A stretch of 64,000 bases of DNA from Solibacillus sp. FSL R7-0668 (GCF_038006205.1 NZ_JBBOUU010000001.1:1552001-1616000); one strand, 5' to 3'. Shown: positions 52,367 to 63,161, numbered from the stretch's first letter. The notes: a model not told the origin generated them from the letters alone. Numbers and translations: made by a program.

Positions 52367-53401
52367 TTATGGCTTCACTAATACTTTTGCCTGTTTAATA
52401 TCATTAATCAATGTTTCGAAGCCTTTGTCAACAATATCATTCAGCTCGATTTTAGACGTAATTACAGTAGATACGTCTAATCTGCCTGCTGCGATGAGCT
52501 CGATAACTGTTGGGAATACATGGAGATAAGCGAGCGTTGATGTGAGTTGCAGAGCCTTGAACATGACCATGTTTGAGTCAATTTCAATCGGCTTTTTAAA
52601 TGTAGCAAGTAACATAATTTGTGCACCCATTTTCGTTGTATAAAGCGCATTGCTCACGGTAGATTGTACACCGGCACAGTCAAATACAACATCTGCGCCA
52701 CCGTTTGTAAAGGCTAAAATTTGTTGCACTAAATCCTCGGCATCGCCTTTTACAACAAGAGATGCGCCAAGCTCTTGTGGTGTGATGCAACGTTCCTCTG
52801 AAAAATCCACGAGCACAATTTTAGCGGCACCAGCAGCTTTGACGCATAAAAGGGTAAGTAATCCAATAGGACCTGCGCCATAAATAACAACAAAATCACC
52901 AGCCTTTAGCTTACTTTCTCTCACACTGTAAAATGACACTGCAGTTGGTTCAACGAGTGCGCCTTCTTCAAACGTCACATTGTCCGGTAATTTATGCAGC
53001 ATGTTTTCGTCAACTGCGACATACTGTGCAAAGCCACCATGACGATTAATGCCGATAAAGCCTACCGAATGACATTGATTGAAAAAGCCATGCGTGCAAG
53101 CAGGGCATGTACCACAGTAAATTAGCGGTTCCACGCAAATGTGGTCGCCTGTTTTGAATTTCCCTACTTTTGCGCCAACTTCAACAATGGTTCCTGAAAA
53201 TTCATGTCCCAAAATCGTCTGACCAGCATGTTTTGTAATAGGGTGTGGATCCGTACCGAGTCCATAATTGTAAATGCCAATGTCACTACCTCAAATGCCG
53301 ACCCAAGCAACTTCGACTAGCACCTGATTTGGCTGAATTGTTGGTTTTTCTACATCTTCCACACGAATATTCTTTATCTGATGAAATACTGCTACTCTCA
53401 T
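52367..53401 (-). pseudogene. Zinc-dependent alcohol/2,3-butanediol dehydrogenase with internal stop
   Basis: From the ATG at 53401 (AAAGGGGAG upstream) the frame reads MRVAVFHQIKNIRVEDVEKP, then VAWVGI-stop-GSDIGIYNYG. The stop (TGA, 53288-53290) stands where the family has the catalytic zinc cysteine of GICGSD. The rest to 52367 is intact: GHEFSGTIVEVG, the structural zinc cysteines CGTCPAC...C, the NAD site VVIYGAGPIGLLTLL and the C-terminus. About 344 residues in the intact form. One base change from TGC or TGT explains the stop. The next gene upstream is also dead, so this is decay rather than recoding. Confidence 0.85.
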
Positions 53402-53417
53402 ATATATTTGCTCCCCT

Positions 53418-54188
53418 TTAGAAAAATTTACTTAAATCTGGATACCCACTCGTTTGCCAAGCACCATCAACGATTAAGCTTGCCCCATTAACATAGGATG
53501 CGTCCTCGCTCACTAAAAATAATGTAGGACCTGCCATTTCTTTAGGATCGGCAGCACGCTTCATGGGAATGCGCTCCATATAGGCTTCGTGAATAGCGTC
53601 AACCCCTGTTAATCCAGCAGTGAGTGGAGTTAACACAAGACCCGTTAAAATCGCATTAACAGGAATATTGTACTGAGCTAACTCCAGCGCGGCATTTTTC
53701 GTTAGCATTTCAACGCCCGCTTTTGCGGATGAGTATGCTGTTCCTGCGAACATCGGTACTTGTGCGTTTAATGACGCAACGTTTACAATTGCCCCGCCAC
53801 CATGAGTCTTCATATGTTTTGCTTAATGCTTTACACATAAAAAGACACCTTTTAAGCATAAATCCACTGTGAAATCCCAATCATTTTCCGATAAATCGGT
53901 AATGGGTGCAGCTTTTGACGCCAGCTACGTTAAATGAATAATCTAATTGACCGAATGTCTCGATCGTTTTGTTTACTAAATTTTCGACCTCTTGCTCAAC
54001 TGTTACATTTGTTTTGATTGCTAGAACATTTCCACCATGTGCAGCTTAGATTTCTTGCATTTTTTGTTCGTTCAAATCAGCAACGACCACTTTTGCGCCT
54101 TCATTTAATAGGCTTTCTGTAATTGCATAGCCAATACCAGAAGCGCCGCAGTCACAATCGCCACCTTGTTTTCGAATCGTTTGTTCAT
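53418..54188 (-). pseudogene. Short-chain dehydrogenase/reductase, several lesions
   Basis: The ATG at 54188 opens NKRFENKVAIVT, the start of a Rossmann SDR, but the frame slips at once. GASGIGYAITESLLNEGAK then lies in another frame, an in-frame TAA interrupts it (KMQEI-stop-AAHGGN), and a further slip follows NVAG. Only the C-terminal 131 codons (53813-53418) are open: IVNVASLNAQVP, the YxxxK pair AYSSAKAGVEML and VNGASLIVDGAWQTSGYPDL. At least three lesions, so clearly a pseudogene. It was probably co-transcribed with the zinc dehydrogenase, a usual pair for diol or acetoin use. Confidence 0.85.
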
Positions 54189-54435
54189 CCATCATCTCTA
54201 CTTAACAAAATAGTATGAGCTTACGAGTTCATTATAACAATAAATTAAAAGTGTAATAGAAGGAATTGCGAATGATTTGAATTTTTTGGAAAGGGATATT
54301 TAAACATGGGTATTTAAGTTTTTGTTGGATTAACATTTGATGTTTTTTAAGGTAATTGAAATTATGAGTATGTTTTAATGGTGGTGTGAGTTAGAGTAGT
54401 TAATCTAATTTTCACATCGAAAAATTTGTTAGTAA

Positions 54436-54464
54436 TTGACAATATTGGATTTGTGTTTTATTCT
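54436..54464 (+). promoter_or_regulatory. Sigma-A-type promoter
   Basis: TTGACA at 54436-54441 and TATTCT at 54459-54464 with a 17-base spacer. It points toward the orphan transposase ORF and the cas operon, so it may feed either. Confidence 0.65.
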
Positions 54465-54569
54465 TAATTTAGGAGGTTCACTGTATTTATAATGTCATAA
54501 CAAAATAAAAGGATCAATTGTTATGTGGTTTTAAAAACTGTCTTTATTATGTGTTAAATAAGCAATTTG

Positions 54570-54613
54570 GAGTCCAAGTAGTCTGTTTTTTGAACGTAGG
54601 CTATTTTGGACTC
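54570..54613 (+). ncRNA. Hairpin-forming stretch upstream of the cas region
   Basis: GAGTCCAA (54570-54577) pairs with TTGGACTC (54606-54613); inside, AGTCTG (54580-54585) pairs with TAGGCT (54597-54602) through G-U pairs. No T-run follows. Could be a leader structure of a transcript from the 54436 promoter, or a repeat remnant. Calling it RNA is an inference. Confidence 0.3.
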
Positions 54614-54714
54614 AAAAGCTGTTTGTTACTTAAATATTAAAGTATGCAGCTAGATTTAATAATGTAATGTGTTTGAAAATATGTAGAGCATTTTGATAAA
54701 AGGAGCGTACTTAA

Positions 54715-54999
54715 ATGACACGTCATTATGGAACTTATACAACTGAATTTAAAATGCAAATTGTGAAGCTCTATGAAAATCAATTATTATCACGTAAAGA
54801 CATTCTTGCTAAATATAATATATCACCATCAACATTGGATCGTTGGATATTAAACTATCAAGAAAGAAACGCTATCTGTGTTAGAAATAGCTGTATAAAG
54901 GCTGTGGAAGAGTTGTCACTAGCACGTCAACAGCTTAAACGCATAAATAAAGAAAAGAACATATTAAAGCAAGCAACAATTATCTTGGCAACTAGTTAG
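54715..54999 (+). CDS. Orphan IS3-type transposase OrfA
   Basis: 94 residues: helix-turn-helix YTTEFKMQIVKLYENQLLS, then ILAKYNISPSTLDRWILNY, and a C-terminal coiled coil (LARQQLKRINKEKNILKQAT). This is the size and form of a complete IS3-group OrfA, but no OrfB follows and I see no matching inverted ends. AAAAGGAGCG lies ten bases upstream of the ATG. It is therefore an IS remnant, or a kept DNA-binding protein next to the cas genes. Confidence 0.75.
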   Translation: MTRHYGTYTTEFKMQIVKLYENQLLSRKDILAKYNISPSTLDRWILNYQERNAICVRNSCIKAVEELSLARQQLKRINKEKNILKQATIILATS

Positions 55000-55097
55000 A
55001 TGTAATTTATATTGATAAATTATTTAGTTTCAAATTAGACATAAGTAACACTTATTTGGAACTAAATTTATGGTAAAATTTGAATTAAAGTATACTG

Positions 55098-55125
55098 AAT
55101 AATCCAAAATTTTGGATTATTTTTC
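55098..55125 (+). terminator. Terminator between the orphan OrfA and cas3
   Basis: AATAATCC (55098-55105) and GGATTATT (55114-55121) form a perfect stem over AAAATTTT, with T residues after. It should separate the transposase-like ORF from the cas operon, so cas3 may need its own promoter in the 50 bases that follow or read-through. Confidence 0.7.
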
Positions 55126-55174
55126 TGTATTACTAAACCTTTTTATTATAATTAAGTTGAATGGAGGTTTACCT

Positions 55175-57556
55175 ATGTTTGTTGCACATCTTCGTAAAAA
55201 CGATGACACAGTTCAGTTATTAAAAGACCATTTACTTGAAGTAAAGGAGTTATGTGAGCGAAACGGAGAGAAGTTAGGAATGTCTGCGGTATTTGGGTTA
55301 GCAGGATTGCTACACGATTACGGGAAATTTTCAGATGACTTTCAGCAATACATACGGGAAGCTGTTGCAAACCCGAATCATCCGCCAAAGAGAGGGACGG
55401 TAGATCATTCGACTGCAGGTGGCTTACTATTAATGCAGCGCTACCATCAACCGAAAATGTTACGACATATTATGGTGGAAATGCTTGCAAACGTTATCTT
55501 TTCGCATCATGGACAATTATTGGATTACATAGATAGTGAAGGGGATTCCCCATTCATAGAGCGCACTAAAAAAGAAGCGATTCCTCTGGATCAGCTACAG
55601 CAACGCTTCTTTGAAGAAGTTATGTCTGAGCAGGAATTTGAAGATTATGTTTCCTTAGCTACACAGCAATATCATCAATTTTTGCAAAAGCATTTTCCGA
55701 AAGGACCAGATTTACCAGAAATTCTTTATAAACTTTCTCCATTTTTAACGATGATGATTTTTAGTAGTTTGATCGACGCTGACCGCACGAATTCGCGTCA
55801 ATTTGATGAAAATGATTTATCTACACCAATAGACCTATCACATAGAACATCAACCTTTGAAAAACACCTTCACACATTAGAGCAAAAATTAAAAAACTTA
55901 CAGCAACAAGCAATACCTAATGATATTACAAAGCTACGCCAACAAATGTCGGATAACTGTTTTGACAAAGCGACGAAACCCCAAGGGATTTACACACTCT
56001 CAATTCCTACAGGTGGAGGGAAGACCCTTTCTAGTTTGCGTTTTGCCCTAAAGCATGCCTGTGAGCATAAATTAAAACGCATTATTTACGTTATTCCATT
56101 TACAACCATTATTGAACAAAATGCCGCGGTGGTAAGAGATTTACTCGAAACGGACGAGGTGCTTGAGCATCATAGTAATGTTATTGAGGATGTTAGAGAC
56201 CCAGAGACATATGAAGAATTAGAGCTGCAAAGGCAGTTAAATCATGCGAAGGACAATTGGGATGCACCGATTGTTTTTACCACAATGGTGCAGTTTTTAA
56301 ATAGTATGTACAGCGGGAAATCGCGAAATTTACGAAGACTTCATAATTTGAGTGATGCAGTTATTATTTTTGATGAAGTTCAGTCAATACCAATTAATTG
56401 TGTCTCGCTTTTCAATGAAGCCATTCAATTTTTAACGAAGTATGCTAAAAGTACAGTGGTGCTCTGTACAGCGACACAGCCAGCGCTTCAATATGTGGAG
56501 CATAATATTACGGTAAATGAGGAGATTATTGACGATTTGTCAAAAATCGAACAGGCATTCAAACGGACAAATATTGTGTTTATGAATGAGCGAGAGCAAT
56601 GGACAACAGAAGATTTAGCTGAATTTATAGAAGACAAGCTAAGCGAAGTTAACAGTGTACTGATTATTACCAATAATAAAAAAACGACGAAGGCACTGTA
56701 TATGCAACTGAATCACTATGACAATGTGTATCACTTAAGTACAGGTATGTGTCCAGCACATCGTAAGGAAAAGCTACAAGAAATGAGAGCAAAGCTAAAG
56801 GCAGGCGAGCAGGTGATTTGTGTATCCACTCAACTGATTGAGGCCGGGGTAGATGTTAGTTTTGAATGTGTCATGCGTGCACTTGCAGGGATGGATTCGA
56901 TTGCACAGGCTGCTGGGCGTTGTAATCGAAATGGTGAAAGTGGCGTTCGTGAGGTGTATGTATTTAAGCATGCAAAAGAAGTGTTGACCAAGCTACCAAC
57001 TATTGCAAATGGCCAACAATGTGCACGTTATATTTTAAGAGATATAGAGGAACAACAAGTCTTCAACGGTGAAGCGCTTTCATCTGATGCAATTGAAGCG
57101 TATTTTAAACAATATTACATCAATATGAGCGTGCAATTGAATTACCCAGTGAAAGGCTTAGTGCCAACGTTACATGACTTATTATTTAGTGGAGACCGCT
57201 CAGTAAACCAAAAAAATCAAGTGTATTTACGAACGGCAATACGAGAAACAGCTAAATATTTTGAAGTGATTGAAGCCAATACGGAATCTATTTTAGTGCC
57301 ATATGGAGATGGGGAAAAATTGATTGCACAGCTAGTAAGTGGAGAGCCTGTAGATTTTAAAACATTTATGAAAGAGGCTCAGCAGTATTCTGTAAATGTA
57401 TTTGCACATGAATTCCGAATGTTGCAGCAGGAACGTCTCATTCGAGCAGTAGATTTTGGCTCGTTTAAAATATGGATTGCAGTTGATTCAACCTATGATG
57501 ATGCATATGGCTTATCGGTGCAAGGTGAGGCAAAGCTTGTTTTATATGACTTTTAA
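55175..57556 (+). CDS. cas3: CRISPR-associated helicase/nuclease Cas3, type I-C
   Basis: 793 residues. An N-terminal HD nuclease ([15 protein letters not shown] with H47-D48; later [10 protein letters not shown]) is fused to a DExH helicase: Walker A IPTGGGKT at about 277-284, IIFDEVQSI near 400, CTATQPAL, and [10 protein letters not shown] near the end of the core. It is called in by Cascade to unwind and cut the target DNA. ATG at 55175 has GGAGG seven bases upstream; the frame is open 21 codons further without a site. First gene of the seven-gene cas operon. Confidence 0.96.
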   Translation: MFVAHLRKNDDTVQLLKDHLLEVKELCERNGEKLGMSAVFGLAGLLHDYGKFSDDFQQYIREAVANPNHPPKRGTVDHSTAGGLLLMQRYHQPKMLRHIMVEMLANVIFSHHGQLLDYIDSEGDSPFIERTKKEAIPLDQLQQRFFEEVMSEQEFEDYVSLATQQYHQFLQKHFPKGPDLPEILYKLSPFLTMMIFSSLIDADRTNSRQFDENDLSTPIDLSHRTSTFEKHLHTLEQKLKNLQQQAIPNDITKLRQQMSDNCFDKATKPQGIYTLSIPTGGGKTLSSLRFALKHACEHKLKRIIYVIPFTTIIEQNAAVVRDLLETDEVLEHHSNVIEDVRDPETYEELELQRQLNHAKDNWDAPIVFTTMVQFLNSMYSGKSRNLRRLHNLSDAVIIFDEVQSIPINCVSLFNEAIQFLTKYAKSTVVLCTATQPALQYVEHNITVNEEIIDDLSKIEQAFKRTNIVFMNEREQWTTEDLAEFIEDKLSEVNSVLIITNNKKTTKALYMQLNHYDNVYHLSTGMCPAHRKEKLQEMRAKLKAGEQVICVSTQLIEAGVDVSFECVMRALAGMDSIAQAAGRCNRNGESGVREVYVFKHAKEVLTKLPTIANGQQCARYILRDIEEQQVFNGEALSSDAIEAYFKQYYINMSVQLNYPVKGLVPTLHDLLFSGDRSVNQKNQVYLRTAIRETAKYFEVIEANTESILVPYGDGEKLIAQLVSGEPVDFKTFMKEAQQYSVNVFAHEFRMLQQERLIRAVDFGSFKIWIAVDSTYDDAYGLSVQGEAKLVLYDF

Positions 57557-57570
57557 GGGAGGTGAGAAAC

Positions 57571-58296
57571 ATGACGAAAATTCGTAATCAAATTGAATTT
57601 GAAGTAAGTGGAGACTATGCATTATTTACAGATCCCTTAATGAAGCTTGGTGGGGAAAAAATGACAATGCAAATCCCGTCATATCAAGCTTTGAAGGGGA
57701 TTACTGAGTCGGTGTATTGGAAGCCAAGTCTGATCTGGATTATTGATGAGGTACGTGTCATGAAGCCAATTCGGATGGAATCAAAGGGTGTGCGTCCAAT
57801 TAATATGTCAGGTGGAAACACACTTGCCAATTATAGCTATTTACGTGATGTCAAATATCAGGTGCGAGCTCATTTTGAGTTTAATGAACATCGTGAAGAT
57901 TTAAAGGGAGACTTTAATGAACATAAACACCACAACATCGCCAAGCGCTGTGTGCAAGCAGGTGGGCGACGAGATGTGTTCCTTGGCACACGTGAATGTC
58001 AGGCCTATGTGGAGCCGTGTGAATTTGGTAGTGGTGAAGGCTTTTATGATGCGATTGATGAAATGCACTTTGGTGTAATGCTACATGGCATGAACTATCC
58101 AGATGAAACGGGGGCTAATGAGCTTGCAACAAGACTATGGCAACCTGTAATGAAATTTGGCGTAGTTGAATTTATTCGTCCCGAAGCTTGTACACTCATT
58201 CGTCCAATTAAGCAAATGGAGCCAAAATCATTTGTGTTAAAGCAATCCATGCAACCGGTTGATGATTTAGCGAAAGAATTGGAGGTGGAAGGATGA
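57571..58296 (+). CDS. cas5c: Cas5c, crRNA-processing Cascade subunit
   Basis: 241 residues, RAMP fold. [20 protein letters not shown] (about 9-28), [17 protein letters not shown], and [20 protein letters not shown] are typical of the Dvulg subtype. In type I-C there is no Cas6; Cas5c cuts the pre-crRNA at the base of the repeat hairpin and keeps the 5' handle. The ATG at 57571 follows GGGAGG by eight bases. It is the only repeat-processing enzyme here, so it has to handle both repeat types if both arrays work. Confidence 0.95.
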   Translation: MTKIRNQIEFEVSGDYALFTDPLMKLGGEKMTMQIPSYQALKGITESVYWKPSLIWIIDEVRVMKPIRMESKGVRPINMSGGNTLANYSYLRDVKYQVRAHFEFNEHREDLKGDFNEHKHHNIAKRCVQAGGRRDVFLGTRECQAYVEPCEFGSGEGFYDAIDEMHFGVMLHGMNYPDETGANELATRLWQPVMKFGVVEFIRPEACTLIRPIKQMEPKSFVLKQSMQPVDDLAKELEVEG

Positions 58297-60209
58297 GCTA
58301 TTTAAAAGCCTTACATGAAACATACGAGCAAAATTTAGACAAAGTTGGTATAGCTTCTGAAAAAACATTGCGTAATGGTGAAAAAGCTTCGTACATGCTG
58401 TTACCTATGTCACATACAACTCAAACTGCTCATATTGAAATCATTGTCGATTTACAGGGCAATTTATATGATGCAAAGGTTGTCCAAAAAGAAAATACCG
58501 TTTTACCTTTTACAGAAGGTTCAGGTAGTCGTTCTGGCCAAAATTATGTGCCGCACGTCTTGCATGACAAGTTAATGTTTGTGGCAAAGGATTATGCGCA
58601 GTATGTATCAGTGGATGAAAAGAAACGAGTCGCACATGATGCGTATGTACAGCAATTAGCGGGGTGGTGTGCATCTGAATATAGTCATCCATACATTGAA
58701 GCAATTTATCAATATGTAAAAAAAGGGACAGTGATTACAGATTTAATCGCAAAAGGAATATTGCATATTGGTGAGGATGGACAACTTTTAAAAAAATGGA
58801 CGGGAGATATAAACGAACGTCCTGAAATATTTGCTGTTATTGCAAATGAACAGGAAGCTGCATTGGTCCGTTTTAACGTTCATATTCCAGGGGAGACTGT
58901 TGTACCAATATGGCAAAATGCTCAAATTTTCGATGCCTATAGCAGTTATTATAATACGCAGTTGAAGGATGTTGACCTTTGTTATGTAACGGGTCAATTG
59001 TTACCTCGTTCAGAGCGCCATCCGAATAAACTTCGCAACTCAGGTGATAAGGCAAAGTTGATTTCTGCAAATGATGCGACAGGCTTTACATTCCGCGGTC
59101 GCTTTCAATCAAGCTTACAAGCCGCAAATGTTAGCTACGAGGCATCGCAAAAAGCACATAATGCCTTAAAGTGGCTGATTGAACGTCAGGGAACAACGAT
59201 TGATGGACGTGTCTTTTTAGTGTGGGGTGCTAAAAACTTAGATATTCCGGCAGCGCATGAGGATTTATCTAGTTTAGAGCTTAGCTGGGATAATTTTAAT
59301 TTTGAACAGGCGCATGAACAGCTAGAAACGAAGAAAGTAGATTTAAAGGAAAACTTGGCATTACAGAAAAAGGCGTTGTTAGCAGGTTTATCAAAGCATA
59401 TTCGTTATGAAGAACTACCAAACGAAAAAATCTATATTTTAAATGTAGATGCGGCAACACCGGGACGACTAGCGATTTTATATTTCCGCTCTTATGATAG
59501 TAAGCTCTACTTCGATCAGTTATCCGACTGGCATGTAAAAACGAGCTGGCGTCAAACGCGTGGGAAGGACAAGGTGTTTTATGGTGCACCTTCATTTTAT
59601 TCCATTGCTCATGCGGCATATGGCCCACGTCCAAGTGACAAAGTCGTGAAGGGTGTCATGGAACGTATGTTACCATGTGTGCTTGATCAGCGGAAAATCC
59701 CGTTAGATATTATTAAAAGTGCGGTTATGCGCGCTTCGAACCCACAATTTTTTGGTGAGACCTGGGAATGGGAGCAAACACTGTCAGTTGCGTGTGCGTT
59801 AGTCCGTAATTTATATGAACAGGAGGAGTTTACAGTGGCATTAGATGTAAATTGTAAGGACCGCGATTATTTATTTGGTCGTATGTTAGCGGTAGCAGAT
59901 GTGCTAGAGTATAGATCTCTAAAAAAAGATGAGAAAAGAACAACGAATGCAGTGCGCTATATGAGTGCATTCCAAAGTAATCCTGAGCGCACATGGTCTA
60001 CAATTCAAAAAGCCATTTTACCGTATCAAATGAGCTTAGGAGAGAAGGGAAATTTTTATCGCCGATTAATTGATGAAATTGGTTCTGCAATTTCTATTGA
60101 AGATTTTAACAATCAAGCACTTAGTGGGAAGTATTTACTAGGCTACTATAGCCAACGTCAAGATTTATATACAAAAAAAGAGATTAAGGAAGGGGAACAA
60201 CAATCATGA
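58293..60209 (+). CDS. cas8c: Cas8c (Csd1), large Cascade subunit
   Basis: 638 residues. The opening [18 protein letters not shown], the [21 protein letters not shown]-like region split near 75-95, and the C-terminal helical block ([36 protein letters not shown]) match Csd1. It recognises the PAM and bridges the complex; in type I-C an internal start in this gene can supply the small Cas11 subunit. One candidate would be in the C-terminal third. The ATG overlaps the cas5c stop (ATGA). Confidence 0.94.
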   Translation: MSYLKALHETYEQNLDKVGIASEKTLRNGEKASYMLLPMSHTTQTAHIEIIVDLQGNLYDAKVVQKENTVLPFTEGSGSRSGQNYVPHVLHDKLMFVAKDYAQYVSVDEKKRVAHDAYVQQLAGWCASEYSHPYIEAIYQYVKKGTVITDLIAKGILHIGEDGQLLKKWTGDINERPEIFAVIANEQEAALVRFNVHIPGETVVPIWQNAQIFDAYSSYYNTQLKDVDLCYVTGQLLPRSERHPNKLRNSGDKAKLISANDATGFTFRGRFQSSLQAANVSYEASQKAHNALKWLIERQGTTIDGRVFLVWGAKNLDIPAAHEDLSSLELSWDNFNFEQAHEQLETKKVDLKENLALQKKALLAGLSKHIRYEELPNEKIYILNVDAATPGRLAILYFRSYDSKLYFDQLSDWHVKTSWRQTRGKDKVFYGAPSFYSIAHAAYGPRPSDKVVKGVMERMLPCVLDQRKIPLDIIKSAVMRASNPQFFGETWEWEQTLSVACALVRNLYEQEEFTVALDVNCKDRDYLFGRMLAVADVLEYRSLKKDEKRTTNAVRYMSAFQSNPERTWSTIQKAILPYQMSLGEKGNFYRRLIDEIGSAISIEDFNNQALSGKYLLGYYSQRQDLYTKKEIKEGEQQS

Positions 60210-61030
60210 GTTCATTAGATCATAAAATTGATTTTGCTGTTGTATTTTCTGTAACAAATGCTAATCCAAATGGAGATCCACTTAACGGGAATCGCCCACG
60301 TCAAAACTTTGATGGCTATGGTGAGGTTTCGGATGTCGCGATTAAACGAAAAATGCGTAATCGTCTGCAAGATTTGGGGGAAGCAATTTTTGTACAATCG
60401 GATGACCGTGCGAATGACGGTTTCAAATCATTAAATGAGCGTGCGGAATCAATTCCAGAGTTGGCGAAAATTAAAAAAGATAAAAAAGGGAATGCGGATA
60501 CATATGCACTTGTTGCTTCTCAAACATGGTTTGATGTGCGCGCATTTGGACAAGTATTTGCATTTAAAGGGGATTCATTATCTGTAGGGGTACGTGGCCC
60601 AGTGTCTTTACATCCAGCAATTAGTATTGAACCAGTTGATATTACGAGCTTACAAATTACGAAATCCGTGAACTCAGTTACAGGTGACAAAAAAGGCTCG
60701 GACACGATGGGGATGAAGCACCGTGTAGACAAGGGGATTTACAAATTTGTTGGTAGCATCAATACACAGCTTGCCGAGAAAACAGGCTTTTCAAATGAAG
60801 ATGCTGAGAAAATTAAAGAAGTACTAGTTTCATTATTTGAAAATGACGCGTCTTCTGCACGTCCTGAAGGCTCACTTGAGGTGTTAAAGGTAATTTGGTG
60901 GGAGCACAATTCGAAGCTGGGCCAATATTCTTCTGCTAAAGTGCACCGCTCGTTACAAGTTACAGCGGATGGCCAAGTTAACGTTTTACCATTAGAAGGG
61001 TTGAAAGTGGAAGAACTTGAAGGACGCTAA
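60206..61030 (+). CDS. cas7c: Cas7c (Csd2), Cascade backbone
   Basis: 274 residues. FSVTNANPNGDPLNGNRPR at about 9-27 is the diagnostic Cas7 motif, followed by VSDVAIKRKMRNRLQD and GVRGPVSLHPAISIEP. Several copies coat the crRNA in Cascade. ATG overlaps the cas8c stop by four bases. Confidence 0.96.
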   Translation: MSSLDHKIDFAVVFSVTNANPNGDPLNGNRPRQNFDGYGEVSDVAIKRKMRNRLQDLGEAIFVQSDDRANDGFKSLNERAESIPELAKIKKDKKGNADTYALVASQTWFDVRAFGQVFAFKGDSLSVGVRGPVSLHPAISIEPVDITSLQITKSVNSVTGDKKGSDTMGMKHRVDKGIYKFVGSINTQLAEKTGFSNEDAEKIKEVLVSLFENDASSARPEGSLEVLKVIWWEHNSKLGQYSSAKVHRSLQVTADGQVNVLPLEGLKVEELEGR

Positions 61031-61670
61031 TGAAGAGAATTATTTAATGTTGTCTGGTGTGCAGCATTTTCGCTTTTGTCAGAGGCAATGGGCGCTTATT
61101 CATATTGAGCAACAGTGGGAAGAAAATGTGAAAACGATTGAGGGGCAGTTTGTGCATCAAAAGGTGGACCTGCCCCTAATTCGCGAAAAGCGTCGAGACA
61201 AATTGATTGTGCGCGGGATGCCTGTAAAATCTCATGAGCTGCAAACAACTGGGATTTGTGATGTGGTGGAATTTATAGAAGATCCTAGTGGGATTCCTAT
61301 TATGAATGAATCCGGTACTTATCGTGTTGTGCCTGTAGAATATAAGCGTGGCAAGCCAAAACAAGGGGAAGAAGACGTGATGCAGCTCGTGGCACAAGCG
61401 ATGTGCTTGGAGGAAATGCTTGTTTGTGATGTACCAGTTGGCTATTTTTTCTATGACGAAATTAAGCGTCGGGTAGAAGTGCCGATTACGGAAAGTTTGA
61501 AGAATGAGGTACGCGCGTTGTTTAAGCAAATGCATCAATATTTCGGACGGCAGCATACTCCTAAAGTCAAGATGGGAAAACATTGTAAAAGCTGTTCATT
61601 AGAAAATTTATGCATGCCCGTTTTGAATGAAAAGCACAATGTACGAGCCTATATGGAGGGGTATTTATAA
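61017..61670 (+). CDS. cas4: Cas4, spacer-trimming nuclease
   Basis: 217 residues, RecB-like nuclease. HFRFCQRQW carries the first cluster cysteine (C21), and CKSCSLENLC near 191-200 the other three; DVVEF and VPVEYKRGKPK supply catalytic aspartate, glutamate and lysine. It binds an iron-sulfur cluster and, with Cas1-Cas2, trims new spacers and sets PAM choice and orientation. TTG start at 61017 lies inside the end of cas7c. Confidence 0.95.
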   Translation: MKDANEENYLMLSGVQHFRFCQRQWALIHIEQQWEENVKTIEGQFVHQKVDLPLIREKRRDKLIVRGMPVKSHELQTTGICDVVEFIEDPSGIPIMNESGTYRVVPVEYKRGKPKQGEEDVMQLVAQAMCLEEMLVCDVPVGYFFYDEIKRRVEVPITESLKNEVRALFKQMHQYFGRQHTPKVKMGKHCKSCSLENLCMPVLNEKHNVRAYMEGYL

Positions 61671-62701
61671 TGAGAAAATTATTGAACACCTTATACATTA
61701 CAACACCCAATATCTATTTGACGCTAAAGGGCGAAACGGTTGTGGTCACAGCAGACGAACAGGAACTTGGTCGCATTCCGTTACATAATCTCGAAGGCAT
61801 TTGTACATTTGGTTATGCCGGGGCAAGTCCGAAATTGATGCATGCCTGTGCGGAGAAAAATATTGCACTGACCTTTTTAGATGTGAGGGGCAAATTTTTG
61901 GCAAGGATTATTGGGGAAAGTAAAGGAAATGTGGTACTGCGAAAAACACAGTACCGCATTTCTGATAACGAGCAAGAAAGCGCTAAAATCGCTCGCAACT
62001 TTATTTTTGCTAAAATTGCCAATCAAAAATGGCTGTTGGAGCGTGCAACAAGGGAAAATCCGATGCGTATTGATGTGCCAGAGTTTAAACGAATTTCACT
62101 AAAATTGTCCGAGGATTTGCCAAAAATTTTGGATTGTGATGATTTAGAGCTATTGCGAGGGCTTGAAGGTCAGGCTGCGAATGCCTATTTTCAGTTATTT
62201 GATCAAATGATTTTACAGCAAAAGGAAGCATTTTACTTTAAAAACCGAAACCGTCGTCCACCAACCGATAATGTGAATGCACTACTAAGCTTTAGCTATA
62301 CATTGCTCGCAAAGGATGTTTCCGCAGCACTAGAAGCAGTTGGCTTAGATGCATATGTCGGCTTTTTACACCGTGATCGACCAGGGCGTGCTTCTTTAGC
62401 TCTAGATGTAATGGAGGAATTACGTGCAGTCGTCGCAGATCGTTTTGTACTAAAGCTGATTAACAAAAAAATGGTGATGGCAAAGGACTTTGTACAAAAG
62501 GAAGATGGGGCAGTCATTTTAACAGATGAAGGTAGAAAGAAATATTTACAAGCCTGGCAGGAACGAAAACAAGAACCGCTAACACACCCATTTTTAAAGG
62601 AAAAAATCAATTGGGGACTAGTACCTCATGCACAGGCGATGCTACTTGCTCGCTTTTTGCGCGGTGATTTGGATCAATACCCCCCATTTTTATGGAAATG
62701 A
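61670..62701 (+). CDS. cas1: Cas1, spacer integrase
   Basis: 343 residues of type I-C Cas1. The metal ligands lie in GLEGQAANAYFQLF (glutamate), VGFLHRDRPGRASLALD (histidine) and DVMEELRAVV (acidic residue). It inserts spacers at the leader side of the array together with Cas2 and Cas4. ATG overlaps the cas4 stop by one base (TAATG). Confidence 0.96.
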   Translation: MRKLLNTLYITTPNIYLTLKGETVVVTADEQELGRIPLHNLEGICTFGYAGASPKLMHACAEKNIALTFLDVRGKFLARIIGESKGNVVLRKTQYRISDNEQESAKIARNFIFAKIANQKWLLERATRENPMRIDVPEFKRISLKLSEDLPKILDCDDLELLRGLEGQAANAYFQLFDQMILQQKEAFYFKNRNRRPPTDNVNALLSFSYTLLAKDVSAALEAVGLDAYVGFLHRDRPGRASLALDVMEELRAVVADRFVLKLINKKMVMAKDFVQKEDGAVILTDEGRKKYLQAWQERKQEPLTHPFLKEKINWGLVPHAQAMLLARFLRGDLDQYPPFLWK

Positions 62702-62710
62702 GGTCTTTAG

Positions 62711-63001
62711 ATGCTCGTATTAGTAACCTATGATGTGGTCACTCAAACCGCAGCAGGACGAAAACGATTAAGAAAAGTCGCCAAAATATGTGAAAACTTT
62801 GGTGTACGTGTGCAAAATTCAGTATTTGAATGTGTGGTAGATGCTACGCAATTTAAGCAACTAAAGCTACAGCTTCAGGACATTATCAATATTGATGAAG
62901 ATAGTTTGCGCTTTTATCAGCTCGGCAACAACTACAAGTCGAAGGTTGAGCACATTGGCGCAAAGGAAAGTATTTCGGTTGATGAAGTGATGATTTTATA
63001 A
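62711..63001 (+). CDS. cas2: Cas2, spacer-integration partner
   Basis: 96 residues: MLVLVTYDVVTQTAAGRKRL with the conserved aspartate at 8, then VRVQNSVFECVVD. Ferredoxin-like dimer that bridges two Cas1 dimers. Nine bases after cas1; last gene of the operon, directly followed by the leader of array 2. Confidence 0.96.
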   Translation: MLVLVTYDVVTQTAAGRKRLRKVAKICENFGVRVQNSVFECVVDATQFKQLKLQLQDIINIDEDSLRFYQLGNNYKSKVEHIGAKESISVDEVMIL

Positions 63002-63161
63002 GTGCGAACCCTAAGCAAACATAAAATCCCTAAGAGACCCGCACCGAAATTTTGACTGATTTAACGGGGTGTTGGGATCTATTTTGTGAGGATTGGTAGA
63101 TGAATTAAAGGTTTACTAATAAATTTTTTTGAAGATGGATATTTTTTTGTCCATTTTCGCA
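63002..63161 (+). promoter_or_regulatory. CRISPR array 2 leader
   Basis: 160 bases between cas2 and the first repeat, increasingly AT-rich, no ORF. It ends in CCATTTTCGCA immediately before the repeat; array 1's leader ends in CAAAATTCGCA at the same place. TTCGCA is probably part of the integration anchor read by Cas1-Cas2. Confidence 0.75.

Larger units (their letters stand above)
54193..54714. other. Intergenic region with a strong orphan promoter and a hairpin
   Basis: No gene. A promoter-like pair and an RNA hairpin are listed separately. After the promoter, TTAGGAGGTTCACTG at about 54468 resembles a ribosome site but the next ATG opens only two codons, suggesting a lost gene. The last 30 bases hold AAAAGGAGCG, the ribosome site of the transposase-like ORF. 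Confidence 0.45.

Noticed and set aside
53281-53300. Selenocysteine recoding of the dehydrogenase TGA
   Set aside because: No SECIS-like hairpin directly after the codon, and the adjacent SDR gene is also dead with ordinary nonsense and frameshift lesions.
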